Of a DNA stretch of 64,000 nucleotides, positions 48,489 to 59,307 are shown piece by piece (the first letter of the stretch is position 1; each line of letters opens with the position of its first letter). The notes beneath the pieces were generated by a model. It saw only the letters and a program-made list of their open reading frames with translations, was not told the DNA's origin and searched no databases. Both the position numbers and the translations under genes were made by a program. The DNA is from Auanema rhodensis (taxonomy: Eukaryota; Nematoda; Chromadorea; Rhabditida; Rhabditidae). Where the stretch lies: positions 10,912,001-10,976,000 of the forward strand of contig OZ059898.1 in NCBI GenBank assembly GCA_964057225.1, written 5' to 3'.

Positions 48489-49275
48489 AGGTTTCGTTTC
48501 TTCCTCGGTTCTTCCTCGATTGTTTCTCGGATGTTCCTCGGCTCCTCCTCGGTTCTTCCTCGGTTCTTCCTCGGTTCTTTATCGGTTCTTCCTCGGTTCT
48601 TTATAGGTTCTTCCTCGGTTCTTTATCGGTTCTTCCTCAGCTCCTCCTCGGTTCCATCTCGACTCCTTCTCGGTTTCTTCTCGACTCTTCGACTCCTCTT
48701 CGACTCCTCCTCGTTTCGTTATCGATTCTTACTCGGTTCCTCGGTTCCTTCACGACTCTTCGGTTCGTTCTCTGTTCCTCTTCGGTTCGTCCTCGGTTCT
48801 TCTTCGGCTCCTCCTCGGTTCTTCCTCGGTTCCTCCTTAGTTCCTTTTCGACTCTTCGGTTCTTCCGTTTCTCATCTTGACTCCTCCTCGGTTACTCCTT
48901 GGTTCGTTCTTCTTTAACTACACCTAAGTCCTTCCTTGGATTTTCGGCTCCTCCTCGACTCCTTTTTTGTTTTTCTCAGCTCTTCATAGACTCTTCGATT
49001 CTTCCTCGGCTCCCAACTCTGCGGTTCCTCCTAAAATCTTCGCTTCTTTTTTGACTTTTCGGTTCGTCCTAGACTTTTTGGTTCTTTCTCGGCCACTTCT
49101 CGGTTTTTTTGGCTGTTCCTGACCTCTCACTTGGTTCTTCTTCGACTCCTTCTCGGCCTTTCCTCGTCTTCGATTCTTCTTTTTTTTGGCGGTTTCTCGG
49201 TTCTTCCTGGGCTTACATTTTCTTTTCCGTTATGCCTCGGCTGCTTTTCGACTTTTCGGTTCTCCCTCGATCCTT
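48489..49275. repeat. Minisatellite block D (TTCCTCGGTTC orientation), degenerating
   Basis: The repeat switches orientation head-to-head with block C at about 48488 and runs in pyrimidine orientation, more and more degenerate, to the edge of the right 667-bp direct repeat. From about 48940 the units are strongly mutated, so this end looks older or less homogenised. Confidence 0.9.
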
Positions 49276-49282
49276 TTGAGGA

Positions 49283-49949
49283 GTGGTAAAACTTCACTGA
49301 TAGAAAAAAGAATTTTATCTTTTGGATTATCTATTTTCATATTTTGATACTAAAAAAGATTTTTTTAATTTATAAAATAAGAAACAGTTGAGGAAACAGT
49401 AATAAAATAATGAAAGTTTTGTTTTTCAAGGGAGGAGGTACACGTTGATGCAGCTGATCAACGGAAAACAATGAGCTGTCGCGGTTTGAAGAGTCAACGA
49501 AAGAACAAAGTCGGCTCTCTCAAGAATCATTAGATAAGAGTACAAGTAAAACTTCAATGAATTGTCTTTAATATTTAAGAATATGTTTACATTTATTAGA
49601 AAAATAAACCTATTTTCAATATAAAATAAGAATATAGTTTAGAAGATTTTCAGAAGTTATGTGCCACAAACATTTTCAAGTAACAGCTGCCGAAGAAGCT
49701 CAAATTGATTGAGATACTAGCATGTTTCACAAACGAACACGTGCACAACATTAAAGTTTACAACGTATTAAACATTCATATATTATTATTATTTTAATGA
49801 ATTAATTAAGAAAAACATCTTAAAATTAAAAAAATAATAAACAAATATTCGAAGATACTCTGAATATTATTGAGTTTATTAAAAGTTATACTGTCAATAA
49901 GCAAATGCCAATACACTTTTTGTGTACTTTTGCATCAATGCCGTTGTAA
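49283..49949. repeat. 667-bp direct repeat, right copy (truncated phosphatase 5' end)
   Basis: Copy of 40226-40892. On the minus strand it carries the phosphatase start region and its first 19 codons (MKIDNPKDKILFSISEVLP). It then breaks into minisatellite block D, where the frame runs about 17 more codons to a stop. It cannot make a phosphatase, but could still have promoter activity if the upstream ~600 bp suffice. Confidence 0.92.
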
Positions 49950-51670
49950 GACTAACAAGAGCCCTTAATTTAACTATTAAATTTTATATAATTTAACGAA
50001 CTATTAAACAATTTCTCTTTTACATTCATATATGTAGTATATAATACATATATATAGAATTGAATTATTGCAAAGTTCACTATTTCTTCTATAAATCTAT
50101 ATTTTCAATGCAAAATAAATTAAAAATCCTATGTTTTACACAAAACTTTATTATATTTCCGTAGTAAATACACTTGTATATCTATCAAAGCACGGAGCTA
50201 AACTTATTATGTTTCAACCCATAATCAACTTATGGCTTTTCTTTATTTTGTTTCTTCTCTGCACCTTTATCTTTTCAGCACTCTTTCTATATTTCTCTTA
50301 ATATATCTCTTTCTCTTCTTCTCTTTTTCATCTCAACTTCTTTGCTCAAGTTTCTAATTTGTGTATGTGTAGACGTGCCGTTGTTTCCCTCACTTACTCA
50401 CTCCCATGGATGAAAAAACGAGAAACTAACATAGTTTCTAAACCATTTGTTATTTTTTACAACTAATACTTCTCATTTTTCTTATAAAAAATGTTGCATC
50501 ATATGTTACATATTCATATAATATTCAAGAGAATCAACTTAACCACAATATGTTTTGATGTTTGTCGTTTAATATGCTTATAGAATATTAGCAGCATTAA
50601 AAAACTGAAAATATTTGTATTTCAACATCATAACACAACTATTTTTATTTCTTTTTCAAACTCTTAAGAACATTGTATATATGTTTTGAATCATAAAACA
50701 TTATCAAATTATATGTATACTTATCATTATCTTGCTTCATCAGATAATATCCTTTTTTGATTTATATTCACTCCTTCGATATTCTTCATAAATGAAATTA
50801 TTATGAAATAATCTCTAGTAATATATTTATATAATTGAAATATGTTTCTATAATAATAAAATCTTTTAAAATAGTTAATATAGTTTATAATTATTCAAAA
50901 TATGTAGTTTGATCGTTAATGTACGTCAATTCATACACCTGCTTAGAAATAATTATAATATTATGTATAGAAGGATTAATTTACCTTATATATCATATAA
51001 TTATTTTTATATTCTTCTGCATTTATGCAGTTAGTAATAACCGAAGAAAATTTCAACAATTTAGTTTTATATTTTTCTTAGCTTCTCTAGAATATATTTC
51101 GAGAATTATTTTTTTTTCATCTTGTATGCTGTTCTCGTTATTGCATTTTACTAATTCATCTCTGAATTATGGGTATGTCATGTTACCATACTATGTCTGT
51201 TTTCATATCTCTATCTCTAACATCCTTTCCTCTGTGGACTTCATTCTAGCTCTCTATTTCATTCTTTGTTATATCTTTGTATATTATATTTTTCATTTTC
51301 AAACTTTTTCTTGTTTCAATTTTTTTTTCATTTCCTTCTAAACGACAAGAAATGTTATCTTATATTGAATGCTATTCAGCTGTTTAGAAGGAACGACAAA
51401 ATGTTTCTGTCAAAGCGTTTTGAAATTCTTTTTTGGAAGCTCAGTTGCAGCATTATTCAATATTAGTCATTAACTATTTAGCTTTAGTCTTTGAATGTCA
51501 GAATTATTTTTATGTTTTTCATTTATTTATTCATAATCCTTTAAAAAAGTTTGTATTTTTAATGAATAAATAGTCAAAAGATGTTTCTTTACATTTCTAT
51601 TTGTAGATATTTTTCTTTTGTTTTCACTAGAAGAATTCTTAATACAGAATAATATTTTCTGAAAAATAAA
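49950..51670. other. T-rich region without a supportable gene
   Basis: The + strand is now rich in T and C, the reverse of 1-24 kb. A 140-codon + frame at 50919-51341 is very rich in Ile, Phe and Tyr and lacks any motif; I take it as a product of T-rich sequence. Nothing else is seen. Confidence 0.45.
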
Positions 51671-51679
51671 TCTTTTAAT

Positions 51680-52449
51680 ATAGTCTGGAACAAGAAGATA
51701 CACAGTTATTGGATTATCAAAATGAAAAAGAGGAAAGAAAGAGAAAGAGATTAAGAGATAAAAAGGATAATCGAATAACTAGTATTTCAAATCAAATATA
51801 TATTGTATTCATCAAAGACCTGATTCATTTTATTCATCATCTATCTATAAGTTTTTCATATATTCTGTTATATTTGTATAAATTAGTCATAGTTTTCTTA
51901 TCTTTTGTTGTTGTCATATAAGCTCTGTAAAAAGATTGAATCGTTTACTAAAGATGGTACTAAGAAGTATTTATATTTGTTTAAAGATCGATGTTATTGA
52001 TGCTTCAAATATAGAATGATTATGTATAATGATTCATATAAAGATTTAGGTAAGCTAACATAATATTATTTTGTTTTTAAATGATTATTATCTTATTATG
52101 TGTCATTCACACCAATCTTCTTCTTTCACTTTTCTTGAAATATTCTTCTTTTTTTTTTGATTAATCATAGTATCCCTTTAATTTTATTTCAACTGTTTTT
52201 CTATTTCAATCTCAATTTTTCTATTGCTGTTTTTGATGTTGATTTTGCTATTACCAATATTGACGTGTTGATTCATCTTTATAAATTGTTATTTTTATAA
52301 AATTTTGCGTTTATGTTTCTGTGAAAAAAAAAAGAAAATGTCTTTTATATAGTTAACTTTCTCATCATTTCATATAGCAATCTGGTTCACCTGTACTATT
52401 TCAAGAATTTTCAACGATTCGTCTGCAGAAACTTTCAGAATATCTTTCA
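51680..52449 (+). CDS. Candidate small multi-exon gene, structure unresolved
   Basis: Several short stretches on the + strand read like exons. After a TTAATATAG acceptor near 51682 comes a charged segment (EQEDTQLLDYQNEKEERKRK). Another, near 51922-51990, reads KKIESFTKDGTKKYLYLFKD. A short exon ends at TTTAG|gtaagc near 52048. A final stretch reads STIRLQKLSEYLS and stops with TGA at about 52447-52449. I could not join all of them in one frame, and the last stretch also has an open minus-strand reading (52391-52462). The family is unknown; this could be one small gene or coincidence. Confidence 0.27.
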
Positions 52450-52462
52450 TGACTGCAACCAT
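52391..52462 (-). CDS. Alternative minus-strand first-exon candidate, 24 codons
   Basis: A long poly-T run ending TTTTTCAG (at about 52473) is followed ten bases later by ATG and 24 open codons (MVAVMKDILKVSADESLKIL and 4 more) up to the donor CAG|gtgaac at 52391. It competes with the + strand reading of the same bases. No following exon was found. Confidence 0.25.
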
Positions 52463-53572
52463 ATTTACTTTTCTGAAAAAAAAAAAATTTTTTTTTGATT
52501 ATCGCTCATCCACATTTGCTGGTATTCTCCTTTTCCTACCTTTTCCGTTTTTCAATTTATTTACTGTACTCCCGCAGTGTTAGATTTGTTCTTCTACTAT
52601 ACATAGTAAGAGTTACCCGGATTCTCCTTCTTCTTCTTCATTTTCAATGATTTGATTTGGCCATTACTCACTTTACGATATATGTACCTTTTCAGCCTCA
52701 TATTGAGCTTTTTCCTATTAGGTTACAAATTTCTCTCACATGATTCTCCACCACGTTTTGCTCATTATTTCATTTCTAACCAAATTCTTTCATCTTTCCT
52801 GTGTTTCAACACGTTTCATAACTACTTTCTCTCTCTTTTTATTTTTCTTCTGTACTCTCTTTCTAACTTATCTCTTTCTCTATTATTCTCTCACTACCTA
52901 CCACCATAGCAACCTGAGCTCTTAGCTACATATACGCACTTGTTCATATGCCCACCCATATGTGTATCAATATCTAAATTCATAATTTTATACATATAAC
53001 TATATATCTATTTTTGGATTTTGGAATATAATAAGTGACGTATCCTGTCTCCGTTCATGCGATCGTTTGGTACTACTACAACCATAGCCACCTCCCCCTC
53101 TCTTTCCAAATCCAACACACGGCTAGACAGCCCAATGTTACCCGCATTGCGTAGACAGAGGACAACGAGAAAAACCAAAAAGTAGTATCATAAAATCTAG
53201 AAGTGGAAAAGCTTTTTAACAGAAGGTTAACATGATTCATTCCTATTTTTTTTTATTTGAAATATATCTCTATGTGACTCACTAGCTGTTTTTGACACAT
53301 TTATTTTTTGTTCCCATTTAAATTGTCGTTTTAAATGTCTTTAATGGTGGGATATTTGATCAGGCATGTCTATATTGGTTTGTATACTATTTCTTCTATA
53401 GTCATTCACTATTCGTCAAACTACAGGGTTTCCCCAATCAGTCATTCTCTTTATCTATCTCATTTTCCTTTTTTCTATATCTCTCGATTGTTTCATTCAC
53501 AATCTCTTTAAACAATATCAAATATTTTATTTCCGCAGCAGAATATTAGATGTTTCAATCTGATTATTGATT

Positions 53573-53710
53573 ATGCCGAAGCCATGCGAAATGCCCATGC
53601 TTAAGTGGCTTCTCTTCAGGCCTATATTTGATGTTCCATGTTCTGCGAACAGTACCTTTTGTAATGTTTTTGAACTTTCTCTCTGTATTTTTCATGTTTT
53701 TTTTCGTTGA
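53573..53710 (+). CDS. Weak candidate 45-aa ORF upstream of PMP3
   Basis: An ATG frame of about 45 codons (MPKPCEMPMLKWLLFRPIFD start) with four Cys, lying after a TTCCGCAG acceptor-like site and about 70 bp before the PMP3 gene. It may instead be 5' leader or promoter sequence of that gene. Confidence 0.2.
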   Translation: MPKPCEMPMLKWLLFRPIFDVPCSANSTFCNVFELSLCIFHVFFR

Positions 53711-53761
53711 TTGCTTATTTGACTATTTTGTATTTGTGATTACGATTCATATAACTATTTA

Positions 53762-53768
53762 TTTTCAG
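53762..53768 (+). promoter_or_regulatory. Acceptor site before the PMP3 start
   Basis: TTTTCAG ends 15 bp before the ATG at 53784. No coding exon could be placed upstream, so it is likely a spliced-leader trans-splice site or the end of a 5' UTR intron. Confidence 0.5.
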
Positions 53769-53783
53769 ATATAACAATCAAAT

Positions 53784-54090
53784 ATGCCCTTGACCTGTTC
53801 TGATATCCCCAAATTTTTGTGTGCTGTACTCCTTCCAGTAAGTTTCAAAAATACTTTATTCTATAACATTTAAAAGTTTTCATGAACAGTTTCAAAAAAA
53901 AAATAAAATCAATTTCAAAAGTTTATATATACTGTATTAAATTGATTTTGTATTATTTTTAAAATTTCAGCCTTTGGGAGTATTTTTCGAGAAAGGATGT
54001 TCAATTCATGTCCTTATATGCATTTTGCTGACAATTCTTGGATACATTCCCGGAATCATCTATGCTTGCATTATTATTATTTACTATTAA
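53784..54090 (+). CDS. PMP3/UPF0057 family small membrane protein, 57 aa
   Basis: Exon 1 is 53784-53837 (18 codons) and exon 2 is 53971-54090, joined at the start of the conserved PPLGVFFEKGC motif through a CCA|gtaagt donor and an AATTTCAG acceptor. Two hydrophobic helices (FLCAVLLPPLGVFF and ICILLTILGYIPGIIYACIIII) match the whole family length of about 52-57 residues. Family members are hydrophobic proteolipids of the plasma membrane, involved in membrane potential and salt/cold stress in yeast and plants; the role in animals is not well known. A poly(A) signal lies at 54189-54194. The gene is convergent with the guanylate cyclase gene. Confidence 0.92.
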
Positions 54091-54188
54091 ACTACAACAA
54101 CTACAATAACTACAATACACTTTTTTCTTAATTTTTAATGATAATGTTACTCAAAACATAAGGCATATTTCTCTTTTTGCATGAATAC

Positions 54189-54194
54189 AATAAA
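54189..54194 (+). terminator. Poly(A) signal AATAAA of the PMP3 gene
   Basis: AATAAA about 100 bp after the PMP3 stop codon, in the ~390-bp space shared with the convergent cyclase gene. Confidence 0.5.
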
Positions 54195-54481
54195 TCTTTC
54201 CATTACTTTTTCTCGCAACAGCATTATTTTATAATTAAGTTTTATGGTCATGCTTGTAATTCTTTAATGTTTCAAAGATAATTTTTGTCCTTGTTTGATT
54301 ATTTTATTATTATGATCAATAGTCTTATGAATAAATTTTGTTTTGTATCTATTGATGTCAACACGGTTCTTTCTGATCTGATCAAATAGTAATTGATAAA
54401 CAATGATTTTATTTTTTTCAAAAAAAATGCTCTTCCTTTCAAATAATCGACATTGACTGGGTGGACAGTCTACTTCATAAT

Positions 54482-57203
54482 TCATTGTTTTTTCATTGAT
54501 TTTTTAATTAATGCGTTGAACTGAGGAAACTTTTCGGATGCTTTCTGTAATCTTGCTAGTCGTATTTCAGGGTTGTAGGCATGAAGCCAATATGCTTCCA
54601 TCATAGTTTTTGACTGAAAGTAACTGAAATGAAAGACAAACACAAGGTAAAGCGTACAGCTAGTTGAATTTCTCCGCGTCTCTGCATCTCATATCCACCA
54701 CACTTGCTCAAAAGGGAATATGTGTCAGCTGATAATTGAATTTTTAGAGCTAAAATAATATGAATAAGCAAATAGACATTGATTGATTAATGGTTTTTTG
54801 ATATTTTAAAATTGTTGAACAATTGTTTTTAGCAGTATTCTTTGTTATCACTATGTTATGCCAACTGATTACAACAAACCTTCTCCTGAACTTTCCATAT
54901 TACTTGCTGTTATGACGGTATCACCAAATAAACAATATCGTGGCATTTTCACTCCCACAACACCTGTGACGACCGGACCTGAATGCAATCCAATACGGAT
55001 ACGTAGACGTTCCTCAGGAGCATGACGTACTTTAAAAGTCTAAAATTATTTTTACTTGTAGGATTATATTGAATTTTGTTGAAAAGTAATCATACATCCA
55101 TATTCTGAAGTAGTTCCCAACTAGCAGATGCCACTTCTCCAGCATGATGTATACCATTTGTTGTGGGCAAACCGGACACATACATATATGCATCTCCAAT
55201 AGTTTCAATTTTATAGCAATCAAAATGATCAATAATTTGATCAAAATCAGTATAAAGATCATTTAACATGTTTACAATCTGGAAAAAGATATGATTGCAC
55301 AATGTTCCTTCAGTTCAGTTCGGTTGTTTGTTTGTTCTGATTATGAGAAAAAAGTTTGAGCATTTACCTGCATGGGTGTACTTCTGCTGCTCAATGCTGT
55401 GAATCCAACAATATCAGAAAAATAAATCGTGATACTATCGAAAAATTCAGCTTCTACTGGACGACCATTTTTCAAGCTATCAGCCACTGAGCTATAGCAT
55501 TGAGTCAAAGATTGTTGAAATACGTAACTGGGGGAAAAAACCTTGGAAGAAGCTGAAGCAATAAGCGTTCATTACGACGACGTTCTTCTTCCAGCTCATC
55601 CGTTCGTTCTTTGATCACATCCTCTAAATTATATCGATATCTATCCAATAATTCCATGATATTATCAGCTATATTTCCTTTCCTATAATTGTTTTTTACG
55701 ATAATATTCAATGTCAGAACAATAGATCGAACAATCCTCTAGATAATGGTTTTAATTTATCCCGCACTTTCCGAATATTTGGTCGTTCCAGCGGATTTTC
55801 TTTCCAACACCTTTAGTAAATAGTTTCAATTGAAAAATATTTTTGTTCTTATACACTCACCATTCTACCATTTCAATAAGAATTGGGGGAGATTTTCGAA
55901 TCAACTCAATATCGGGACGTAGTATATGTTCAGCATTTGTATTTTTCAATTGTTGAACAATTTCTAAACCAGTTTACCATACATGTACATGTATTGTTAA
56001 ATGAAAATATATAGCATACCAGATGAATCAAGTAAATCATCACCATATGGTCCTTCTCTTCCATAAACTTCATATAAAATAATTGCAAGTGAGTACATGT
56101 CAGCTCTAGCAATTTCCTCCTTTGTGAGTGTATCTTTTTGACAATCCAAACGTAAAAGTTCTGGGGCAGACCATAGCATATCTGTGAAAGAAATATGATT
56201 TTCAATACATATTCTCAATTTTAACCATCTGGACGTGGTGGTGGTTCATCGATTCGAATCTTTTCCATTCCAAAGTTACTTAATTTTACCCTCCAATAAG
56301 CATCAACAACACAATTACTGCTCTTTAAATTTCCATGATACCCAATTTTGCACTTATCATGAAGATATCGTAATCCCTATAAAATTGTATCATAAAAATT
56401 TCATAAGATGAAATCAGAATTTCAAACCTTAGTAATATCTTCGATAAAAGACACTTTGAACATTCGATCCAGACGTAAGTCAGGATTGCGGACCAAATCC
56501 TGAAAATTTCATATTTAGTCTCTAAGATATTTATCTAGACTACAGAAAGTATTATAAGAAATGATGACATATTGCAACTTACACATAAACTTTTTCTTAA
56601 TCCATATGAATGAACGGTGAATATGAGAGCCGGTTCTATAATAATACCATGGAACTTATTAAGATTTTCATGAACAGCATTCATCAACTGAAAAAAATTT
56701 TTTTTTTCAATTCAAGAACATAAATTCTAAATACCAAATCTATTTCACGTTTCATATCTCGGGTCAGTTTCAAATTGTCTTTATATATTCGTCTAACTGT
56801 AACTAGAGAGTTATCCAACTTCGCCAATTGCCAATCTTCAATATTGTTCCAAGCATCGATATTAATCTCATTTTTCTATATTTGAAAAATAACTTCAAAT
56901 TTATAAAAAACCAGTACATCAGATTTAACATTTCTTCGTTTATAAGCTCGACGAATGTTATTTGAATAGAACTCCATTGTTCCAGGCATAGGGCCGTCTT
57001 CGTTGTTGAGTGAATGCAGAGACTTTTATTATTAAAACACATAGATTTTTAATAAAATACACAATCTTACTTTGACACTCATCATCGAAGCCATTAAACT
57101 ACCTGCTCTGCTCGATCCGAAACTGTTTAAATCTTGTAAAGTAATATCTCTTCGTGAAAGCAAATAGTATGACGATTCTAAGCGACGCTCGTATGCAATC
57201 CAT
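54482..57203 (-). CDS. Receptor-type guanylate cyclase, intracellular half only, altered catalytic residues
   Basis: About ten exons on the minus strand. The order is a juxtamembrane segment (from 57203: [19 protein letters not shown]), a kinase-homology domain ([33 protein letters not shown] replacing an active HRD loop; LSNFG for [22 protein letters not shown]), a dimerisation coiled coil ([20 protein letters not shown]...LLQLLP), then the cyclase domain ([32 protein letters not shown]) and a C-terminal tail ending in TGA at 54482-54484. Both metal-binding Asp and the guanine-selecting Glu and Cys are present. The catalytic motif normally TVNTASRMES reads [10 protein letters not shown], so the Asn and Arg that position the ribose and stabilise the transition state are Ile and Asn. 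Extracellular and transmembrane parts are not in the window: the next upstream intron runs into the tRNA array. The family makes cGMP, often in sensory neurons. Confidence 0.93.
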
Positions 57204-57251
57204 CTGAAAATATTATTTTGTGTGAAAGAACTCTCTTCGCAGGAGGCATAT

Positions 57252-57296
57252 TTGAGCTTCAGTGGTCTAAGGCACTGCGTTCAGCTCGAGCTACAA
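57252..57296 (+). pseudogene. Truncated tRNA-Leu relic before the array
   Basis: A ~45-bp piece keeps D-arm and anticodon-arm words of the array tRNA (AGTGGTCTAAGGCACTGCGT, then TCAG) but has no T arm or acceptor stem. It marks the worn left edge of the tRNA array. Confidence 0.6.
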
Positions 57297-57403
57297 ATAG
57301 TACGTTTTGGAGAAACATCGAACAACTTTTTAGATTTTGAACAATTTCAAACCAGCGCCTTAAATTTTTGGCTCAAAATATAGCTACTAACTGGTGTTAT
57401 CAT

Positions 57404-57487
57404 GTCATTCTAGCCGAGTGGTCTAAGGCGCTGCGTTCAGGTCGCAGTCCTCTCCGGAGGGCGCAGGTTCGAATCCTGCGGATGACA
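57404..57487 (+). tRNA. tRNA-Leu(CAG) copy 1
   Basis: Acceptor stem GTCATTC/GGATGAC (one G:U), D stem GCC/GGC, anticodon stem CTGCG/CGCAG with loop TTCAGGT (anticodon CAG, reads CUG), a 15-nt class II variable arm, T stem GCAGG/CCTGC with TTCGAAT, and discriminator A. Position 9 is A here and G in all later copies. Internal A and B boxes are intact. It is the first copy of the array. Confidence 0.97.
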
Positions 57488-57720
57488 GTATCTTTTTGGA
57501 AACCAAATCACTTTTCTAATTTCAAACCAGCGCCTTAAAGTTTTGGCGGAAACTGAAGCTCACAACTGTTTTTGCCATGTCATTCTGAACTAGTGAACTG
57601 AGGCGCTGCGCCCGTTCGCAGTATTATCAGTATTGCTTTGAAAACCGAATCATTTTTCTAATTTCAAACCAGCGCCTTAAATTTTTGGCTCAAAATATAG
57701 CTAATAACTGTTGTTATCAT

Positions 57721-57804
57721 GTCATTCTGGCCGAGTGGTCTAAGGCGCTGCGTTCAGGTCGCAGTCCTCTCCGGAGGGCGCAGGTTCGAATCCTGCGGAT
57801 GACA
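57721..57804 (+). tRNA. tRNA-Leu(CAG) copy 2
   Basis: Matches the array consensus over all 84 bases: cloverleaf, CAG anticodon, long variable arm, discriminator A, T5 terminator following. Confidence 0.97.
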
Positions 57805-58037
57805 GTATCTTTTTGGAAACCAAATCACTTTTTTAATTTCAAACAAGCGCCTTAAAGTTTCAGCGATAACTGAAGCTCACAACTGTTTTTGCCATGTCAT
57901 TCTGAACTAGTGAACTGAGGCGCTGCGCCCGTTCGCAGTATTATCAGTATTGCTGTGAAAACTGAATCATTTTTCTAATTTCAAACCAGCGCCTTAAATT
58001 TTTGGCTCAAAATATAGCTAATAACTGTTGTTATCAT

Positions 58038-58121
58038 GTCATTCTGGCCGAGTGGTCTAAGGCGCTGCGTTCAGGTCGCAGTCCTCTCCGGAGGGCGCAG
58101 GTTCGAATCCTGCGGATGACA
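58038..58121 (+). tRNA. tRNA-Leu(CAG) copy 3
   Basis: Consensus sequence; intact cloverleaf and internal promoter boxes. Confidence 0.97.
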
Positions 58122-58354
58122 GTATCTTTTTGGAAACCAAATCACTTTTTTAATTTCAAACCAGCGCCTTAAAGTTTTGGCGGAAACTGAAGCTCACAAC
58201 TGTGTTTGCCATGTCATTCTGATCTAGTGAACTGAGGCGCTGCGCCCGTTCGCAGTATTATCAGTATTGCTTTGAAAACCGAATCATTTTTCTAATTTCA
58301 AACCAGCGCCTTGAATTTTTGGCTCAAAATATAGCTAATAACTGTTGTTATCAT

Positions 58355-58438
58355 GTCATTCTGGCCGAGTGGTCTAAGGCGCTGCGTTCAGGTCGCAGTC
58401 CTCTCCGGAGGGCGCAGGTTCGAATCCTGCGGATGACA
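58355..58438 (+). tRNA. tRNA-Leu(CAG) copy 4
   Basis: Consensus sequence; intact. Confidence 0.97.
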
Positions 58439-58671
58439 GTATCTTTTTGGAAACCAAATCACTTTTTTAATTTCAAACCAGCGCCTTAAAGTTTTGGCGG
58501 AAACTGAAGCTCACAACTGTGTTTGCCATGTCATTCTGATCTAGTGAACTGAGGCGCTGCGCCCGTTCGCAGTATTATCAGTATTGCTTTGAAAACCGAA
58601 TCATTTTTCTAATTTCAAACCAGCGCCTTAAATTTTTGGCTCAAAATATAGCTAATAACTGTTGTTATCAT

Positions 58672-58755
58672 GTCATTCTGGCCGAGTGGTCTAAGGCGCT
58701 GCGTTCAGGTCGCAGTCCTCTCCGGAGGGCGCAGGTTCGAATCCTGCGGATGACA
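58672..58755 (+). tRNA. tRNA-Leu(CAG) copy 5
   Basis: Consensus sequence; intact. A 62-codon open frame across it is an artefact. Confidence 0.97.
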
Positions 58756-58989
58756 GTATCTTTTTGGAAACCAAATCACTTTTTTAATTTCAAACCAGCG
58801 CCTCAAAGTTTTGGCGGAAACTGAAGCTCGCAACTGTGTTTGCCATGTCATTCTGATCTAGTGAACTGAGGCGCTGCGGCCAGTTCGCAGTATTATCAGT
58901 ATTGCTGTGAAAACTGAATCATTTTTCTAATTTCAAACCAGCGCCTTAAATTTTTGGCTCAAAATATAGCTAATAACTGTTGTTATCAT

Positions 58990-59073
58990 GTCATTCTGGC
59001 CGAGTGGTCTAAGGCGCTGCGTTCAGGTCGCAGTCCTCTCCGGAGGGCGCAGGTTCGAATCCTGCGGATGACA
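58990..59073 (+). tRNA. tRNA-Leu(CAG) copy 6
   Basis: Consensus sequence; intact. Confidence 0.97.
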
Positions 59074-59307
59074 GTATCTTTTTGGAAACCAAATCACTTT
59101 TTTAATTTCAAACCAGCGCCTTAAAGTTTTGGCGGAAACTGAAGCTCACAACTGTTTTTGCCATGTCATTCTGATCTAGTGAACTGAGGCGCTGCGGCCA
59201 GTTCGCAGTATTATCAGTATTGCTTTGAAAACCGAATCATCTTTCTAATTTCAAACCAGCGCCTTAAATGTTTGGCTCAAAATAAAGCTAATAACTGTTG
59301 TTATCAT

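Larger units (their letters stand above)
42590..48490. mobile_element. Composite Merlin-type element with long inverted arms
   Basis: The left arm (about 42590-43560) and right arm (about 47785-48490) are inverse copies. From outside inward each has a shared non-repetitive word (GGATCTTCTATGGCTGTTT-like), the minisatellite, and a unique ~170-bp segment containing GGTTGACGCTGGACG and CACTTTTTGGGCT. Between them lie a mariner insertion (43871-44738), a broken gene fragment (44987-45640) and a degenerate IS1016/Merlin-family transposase (46568-47721, minus). Merlin elements move by a DDE transposase related to bacterial IS1016. I infer, but cannot prove, that the long arms are the ends of this element; arm length and minisatellite content are unusual for the family. 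Confidence 0.6.

Noticed and set aside
47893-48606. 237-codon Arg/Glu/Asn-rich frame
   Set aside because: Same minisatellite read in the opposite orientation, starting in the inner inverted repeat; no start context, splice signal or family.
50919-51341. 140-codon Ile/Phe/Tyr-rich frame
   Set aside because: Composition is that of T-rich DNA, with no motif, splice or poly(A) support.
55498-55552. An apparent 14-bp intron or frameshift in the cyclase before the catalytic domain
   Set aside because: A normal ~50-bp intron ending at GCTATAG joins LLPS to SVADSLKNG in frame, matching the family.
58636-58824. Identical 62-codon frames at 58636 and 61495 inside the tRNA array
   Set aside because: They cross the tRNA gene and its spacer; the frame is open only because the array unit happens to lack stops there.
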